The notes under the pieces: generated by a model
Told to the model about the DNA's origin: nothing
Seen by the model: the letters and a program-made list of their open reading frames with translations, nothing else
The model's database searches: none
In this document: one piece after another, positions 60,620 to 64,000 of the stretch
Position numbering within the stretch: the first letter of the stretch is position 1
Layout: the number at the start of each line of letters is the position of its first letter
From: Durusdinium trenchii
Lineage: Eukaryota > Sar > Dinophyceae > Suessiales > Symbiodiniaceae
Direction: 5' to 3'
Length of the DNA: 64,000 nucleotides
Assembly: GCA_963970005.1 (NCBI GenBank)
Contig: CAXAMN010004158.1
Location: 1 to 64,000 of the forward strand
Program-made: the position numbers and the translations under genes

Positions 60620-63540
60620 GCATGACAGGACGGTCGAACCGCACCGAAGTGGATGGTTTCTGGACGAAAGAGTCTTAGAGACCCAGTGGTTTGCCAAACA
60701 TGGTCCTGGTAATGATCGAAGTGATCGATTTGAATTTGCCCTTTGGTGGGTAAGGGCTGGTGAGAGTTAAAGAAGTTAATTAGTAGTCTAATTAGTAGAT
60801 TTAATGGTTTTCAACACTGGATGCATATGATATGTGGCACGCCAGCCTTGCGTTATGTTGCGTTCTCAGTTGCCCTAGGGCTCCAAGTACCTTCGTTTCG
60901 AAGGAGCCCTATAGGGTTAGGCAAGCAGCTGGGACACTCAAAACATCTTGCGGTCGGATCACGACATGTGAGGTCGGACCACGCATGCCTTGTTCCGACA
61001 CGTCGCCCGGATGTCGCACGTGATCCAGCAGGTGGTGGAATATGTGGCCAAAAGTTGCCCGCACTGCAAGTCCATGGAGCCAATCTGGAATGAGTTAAAG
61101 GCTGCCACCCAGCAGAAGGATATCATTTGGGAGCAGAAGGCGGGTGCAGCGAGATAAAACCGACTCGGAACTTGATCGGAGCGGCGAGTTTCCAGATTCC
61201 GAAGAAACACGACTAGAAGAAACCATCCTATAGTCCTAGTTCGCTTTAATACCTGCCAGAACTTTTCTGATGGTCACTAAATGGACATCCCAATTTTTCA
61301 AGCAAATCCAAGATCCGCCACTCTTCGCTCTCCGGACCTGCGCCAGGAGTGCTTTGGCGAAGGCTGGACTCCGGGGAAAGATCTGGAGGAGTGCAAGAGG
61401 AGCGACATTCAAGGCGGGGCAGTTCGATACCTTTGGACCGGTCGGTGAACGAACGCTTTGCGTTTCTCGAAACCAGAAAGATTGATTCAATCAGTCAAGA
61501 TTCAAGATCAGAAGATCAGAGATTGCACCAAACAACGTTGAACAATGAGAATTCGCGAAGAACCAGCTGCTCAAAAAACATTTTAAACAAACTGGTTTGA
61601 CTGTCACACAGGGGTTTCTGGATCGATGAACTCCAGGTTCCGTGTGGTGGTCAGAAACGCCACAGGGTGAAGCATAGAACACAGCGAAGAGAAACCCTCC
61701 ATGACATCCCAGGCCCTCCAGTCGTACCTTCGTTTCCTCTACGTATCTTGGGGGTGGCTGTGTTCGGGTCCAGTCATACCGAAGGTACGACCGTTCCATT
61801 GAACCGTTGTCTCCCCGTCTCTCCAAACGGAAGACAACGGTTTTGTTGGAACGGACCTGGAACTTCAGGTGTCTGGAGAGCGGTCATGGCAGAGTTTGGA
61901 GGAAAGAAAGCAAACAAAGCGAAGAACGAATTGACTTGCAATTGTGTTAAAGTAGATCCTATCCCAGACACTCCATGTATCATGTATAAATGTGATATAC
62001 GAGCCAGTCCCAACGGTCGTGTCTGGAGTGTTTGTATCCTTTGCTCCCTCAAAGAGGGGCCACCGCTTCCTAGTCCTTAAAAAGGGTCTTTGAAGTTGTA
62101 TAATACATCTCGACTGATGCGGTATACTACCCAGATCCCTTTCCCAATCGGATCTTTTTTAGAGGGCAGTTGGGGCAGGTGACCTCGGTGATAATAGAAG
62201 TGGATCTAGGCCAGTGGTTTCGGATAAAATATTGTTAACTTGTCAACCTCTACTTGCGACCCTCTTGAGGATATCAAGCGGTTAACTTGTCAACCTCTAC
62301 TTGAACTGAAGAATCACTGACCGTCCTCAGTGGTTGCGGTTCTCCAGTTGGTGACCGTCCTTGAGATTGCCAAGGTCAGGTATTTGGAAGCTGATGCGAT
62401 GATTGAATAATATCCCAGACGCTCCATGTATGGAATATATGCCGATCAGTTGGAGTGGTTTGGGGGTCAATCTAATGGAGTGCATGGGTATTGAATCCAT
62501 TGACTCATCTCTGCCAGGTTTTCCCACCTTGAAGCTCTTCTCGAGCCCCACAGCAGCTGGCGAAGAGTTCCAGGGTGCTAGGCAAGAGACTGAACAATGA
62601 CTGAAATCTGGTTTCGAAAGTGAGGATCAATCACAAGGTCATAGGGAATTTACCCTTTTGTCAATGAAACATTTTTTGTGGACGTGACTTGTAACACATG
62701 GTGCACAACATTGCACAAGATTTGGTGATTATTTCATGCTGGAATCCAGCATCACAGCGAAAGCATCTCATTCCTAGCATTGCAAATCTACATCTGGTTG
62801 GGATGCTTGGAAACCCAGTCCCAATCAGAAAGAAATGAATCTTTCCACAGGTCCCAACTTGCTATGTAAAGGATCTAGAGTGTCATATTGGAACAACCAG
62901 AACTGTTTCGATGTTGTTTGATGTTGTTTGGGTTTCCAGGTGGAACAATCGATCAGATGTTGTCCACTTCTTTTGTCATTGGTCCACCCGCCGGTAGGTC
63001 TACCTGAGACTTTTGTGAAGCCACCATAAGCCACCAAAATCTGGGCGGATGTTTTTGAGGTCATTTTGGGATTCAGGGGGTGCTCATCCGCCAATTTTGC
63101 CTAGACTCGAAGGTGGGGCAGATCACCTGGCTGCCACAAAGAGGAAGACACATCTACCAAATGACATGGTCTATAAGCAGTTCAAAGACTGTCTACTGAA
63201 TCCAAAATCATATGTCGCTCTTGACCACGCAACAAACCAGCTACTTCCAAGGGGTCGCTACTACCAGAACACCCCCGGGCACAGCGTTTCCATTCGACTC
63301 CTGACCACGGACTTACACTCTTCCAGGATACGTCGACGGAGCCACCTGGTGCCTCTGTCCGTCCACCTCAAGGGTAGGGATCCATCCACCGGCGGTGCTC
63401 CCAGAGCTCGGTCGATGTCGAGCTTCGACGTCCGCGGAATGACGTCAGGTCTGCCTCCAGCATCCTCAAGTGGGTCGAGCAGCATGCACCGCAGCCCACC
63501 GGAGTGGTCGCCGACCGGGCATTGCAGGCGGGTCAGACGA
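60487..63540 (+). CDS. Thioredoxin/PDI-like protein gene with GC-AG introns
   Basis: This plus-strand gene is assembled by splice logic. Exons: 60487-60619 (Ala-rich linker ending EDAAAALAEATPLK), 61032-61139 (VVEYVAKSCPHCKSMEPIWN; CPHC redox site), 61347-61413 (ECFGEGWTPGKDLEECKRSD), 62518-62581 (GFPTLKLFSSPTAAGEEFQG; cis-Pro loop and strand), and 63449 onward (SASSILKWVEQHAPQPTGVV). All joins preserve frame, and each of the four introns starts with GC and ends in AG followed by G. The fold is a thioredoxin domain, with the CPHC and GFPT spacing of a small redox protein with an insert containing extra cysteines. It is probably a disulfide oxidoreductase. The gene start and end were not found. 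Confidence 0.7.
61032..61139 (+). CDS. Thioredoxin gene exon: CPHC active site
   Basis: 108 bp, 36 codons, phase 0 to 0. It encodes VVEYVAKSCPHCKSMEPIWN, then ELKAATQQKDIIWEQK. CPHC is the active-site dithiol. Acceptor CAG-G; donor AAG-GCGGGT. Confidence 0.75.
61347..61413 (+). CDS. Thioredoxin gene exon: ECFGEGWTPGKDLEECKRSD
   Basis: 67 bp. It encodes ECFGEGWTPGKDLEECKRSD, then IQ plus one base; the glycine of GFPT is completed by the next exon. Acceptor CCAG-G; donor AAG-GCGGGG. Confidence 0.7.
61721..61851. repeat. Two adjacent hairpin elements in a thioredoxin-gene intron
   Basis: GTCGTACCTTCG (61721-61732) and CGAAGGTACGAC (61780-61791) are perfect 12-bp inverted repeats. Directly next to them, 61793-61851 forms another, imperfect, inverted repeat of about 20 bp per arm (GTTCCATTGAACCGTTGTCT against AGACAACGGTTTTGTTGGAA). 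Confidence 0.7.
62234..62303. repeat. 23-bp direct repeat, 47-bp spacing
   Basis: GTTAACTTGTCAACCTCTAC plus TTG occurs at 62234-62256 and again at 62281-62303 inside the same intron. Confidence 0.75.
62518..62581 (+). CDS. Thioredoxin gene exon: GFPTLKLF
   Basis: 64 bp. It encodes FPTLKLFSSPTAAGEEFQGA, with the conserved cis-proline (FPT) facing the active site in thioredoxins and the F-x-G-x-R ending. Acceptor CCAG-G; donor TAG-GCAAGA. Confidence 0.75.
63449..63540 (+). CDS. Thioredoxin gene exon: SASSILKWVEQHAP
   Basis: Starts at TCAG-G and completes the arginine codon of the previous exon (R-SASSILKWVEQHAPQPTGVV). This is the C-terminal helix of the fold. The end is uncertain: TTGCAG before GCGGGT is a likely GC donor. 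Other frames remain open to 63834. Confidence 0.6.
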
Positions 63541-63917
63541 CTGGCAGTTCCTGCGGAGCCCTGCGTTGGACCAAGCAACCAAAAGATTGGCCGCAATTCG
63601 AAAGGTCAGGTTCTGGGGCTCACAAAATGGAAGGTGCTGAATTCTTGGAGTTCTTTTCCAGATCTGAAGGAGTTATATATATATAGAGAGCTGCTGGAAA
63701 GCCAGTTACAACCTGGTTCACCTTGCTTCCCCAGTGAATCCTGGCATCCGGAGGATCCATTTCCTTTCGCAAAATCACGCTTGTCAGAAAAGGGTGAACT
63801 AGCAGATGTCATGGTGGTTGGTGCCATTCATTGATTCTTCATGTGAGGTTCCCAAAACTCCACATTCCTGGGTACATGAACAGGAAGATATTTATTTTTG
63901 TGGATAGCACCTGTAGA

Positions 63918-63933
63918 GAGAGAGAGAGAGGGA
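63918..63933. repeat. GA microsatellite
   Basis: A (GA)n run near the right edge. Comparable tracts are the CT run at 47124-47168, the GT run at 2151-2172 and many TA tracts (for example 6947-6975, 42589-42604, 43742-43758, 48538-48550). Confidence 0.8.
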
Positions 63934-64000
63934 GAGTCACTTCCCAAGCCAATCAAACTTCTATTAGCAGCACCTTGAATACTAGTATAGAATACCTTCT

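Noticed and set aside
60487-63540. Giant-virus origin of the thioredoxin-like gene
   Set aside because: Small redox proteins of this type occur in large DNA viruses, but the many short exons and host-type splice sites argue for a nuclear gene; no viral neighbours are visible.
1-64000. Bacterial-type operons, ribosome binding sites, CRISPR arrays, IS elements
   Set aside because: No polycistronic intact ORFs, no regularly spaced repeat-spacer array, and abundant introns; the window is clearly eukaryotic nuclear DNA.

Overview
The window reads as nuclear DNA of a dinoflagellate, probably a symbiodiniacean or close relative. The evidence is: no long intact genes; short exons (often 33-110 bp) separated by long introns; 3' splice sites that are nearly always AG followed by G; 5' splice sites that freely use GC and GA as well as GT; a 14-base match to the core of the dinoflagellate spliced leader at 9526-9539; and an interstitial CCCTAAA telomere-type repeat at 52738-52761. 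I read the sequence by eye without database searches. Family names rest on visible motifs, and paralogy claims rest on comparisons made inside the window.

The left 36.7 kb is dominated by three copies of one large composite gene. Copy 1 (minus, about 5.0 kb to beyond base 1), copy 2 (plus, 9.84-18.43 kb) and copy 3 (minus, 36.66-26.13 kb) share most of this module order: a helical N-terminal module in tiny exons; an acidic then Lys/Arg-rich linker; a Rossmann-type module with DLFCG/DLFAG, PPC and EQP motifs resembling motifs I, IV and VI of cytosine-C5 DNA methyltransferases; a charged module with a predicted DNA-binding-like helical region; and a coiled tail. Copy 1 leaves the window as its methyltransferase-like module begins. 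Behind copies 2 and 3 lies a second gene or terminal module (18.80-21.72 kb plus; 25.84-22.86 kb minus). It has conserved HGD/YGD, GDW and DLMH/SMH motifs and a terminal DED motif, and may be a DDE-like transposase. These two terminal modules converge tail to tail at 21.7-22.9 kb; copies 1 and 2 are head to head across 5.0-9.8 kb. My inference is a dinoflagellate mobile composite element carrying a methyltransferase-like and a transposase-like part.

Aligning copies 1 and 3 exon by exon gives identical exon lengths (83/83 and 55/55 bp) and intron positions, while the 5' splice dinucleotide switches among GT, GC and GA at the same position.

The right 27 kb (37-64 kb) looks like host gene territory on the plus strand. 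It holds small GC-rich exons, including a SAM-dependent methyltransferase split over 46.24-49.2 kb (possibly RRP8-like) and a thioredoxin/PDI-type protein (CPHC active site, GFPT cis-proline loop) at 60.49-63.5 kb whose successive introns all start with GC. Introns and spacers there carry many short inverted-repeat elements (TACCAGGAC, GGATCC and CCAGACACGAC families), which may be introner-like or MITE-like. Large parts of the right half could not be resolved into genes.
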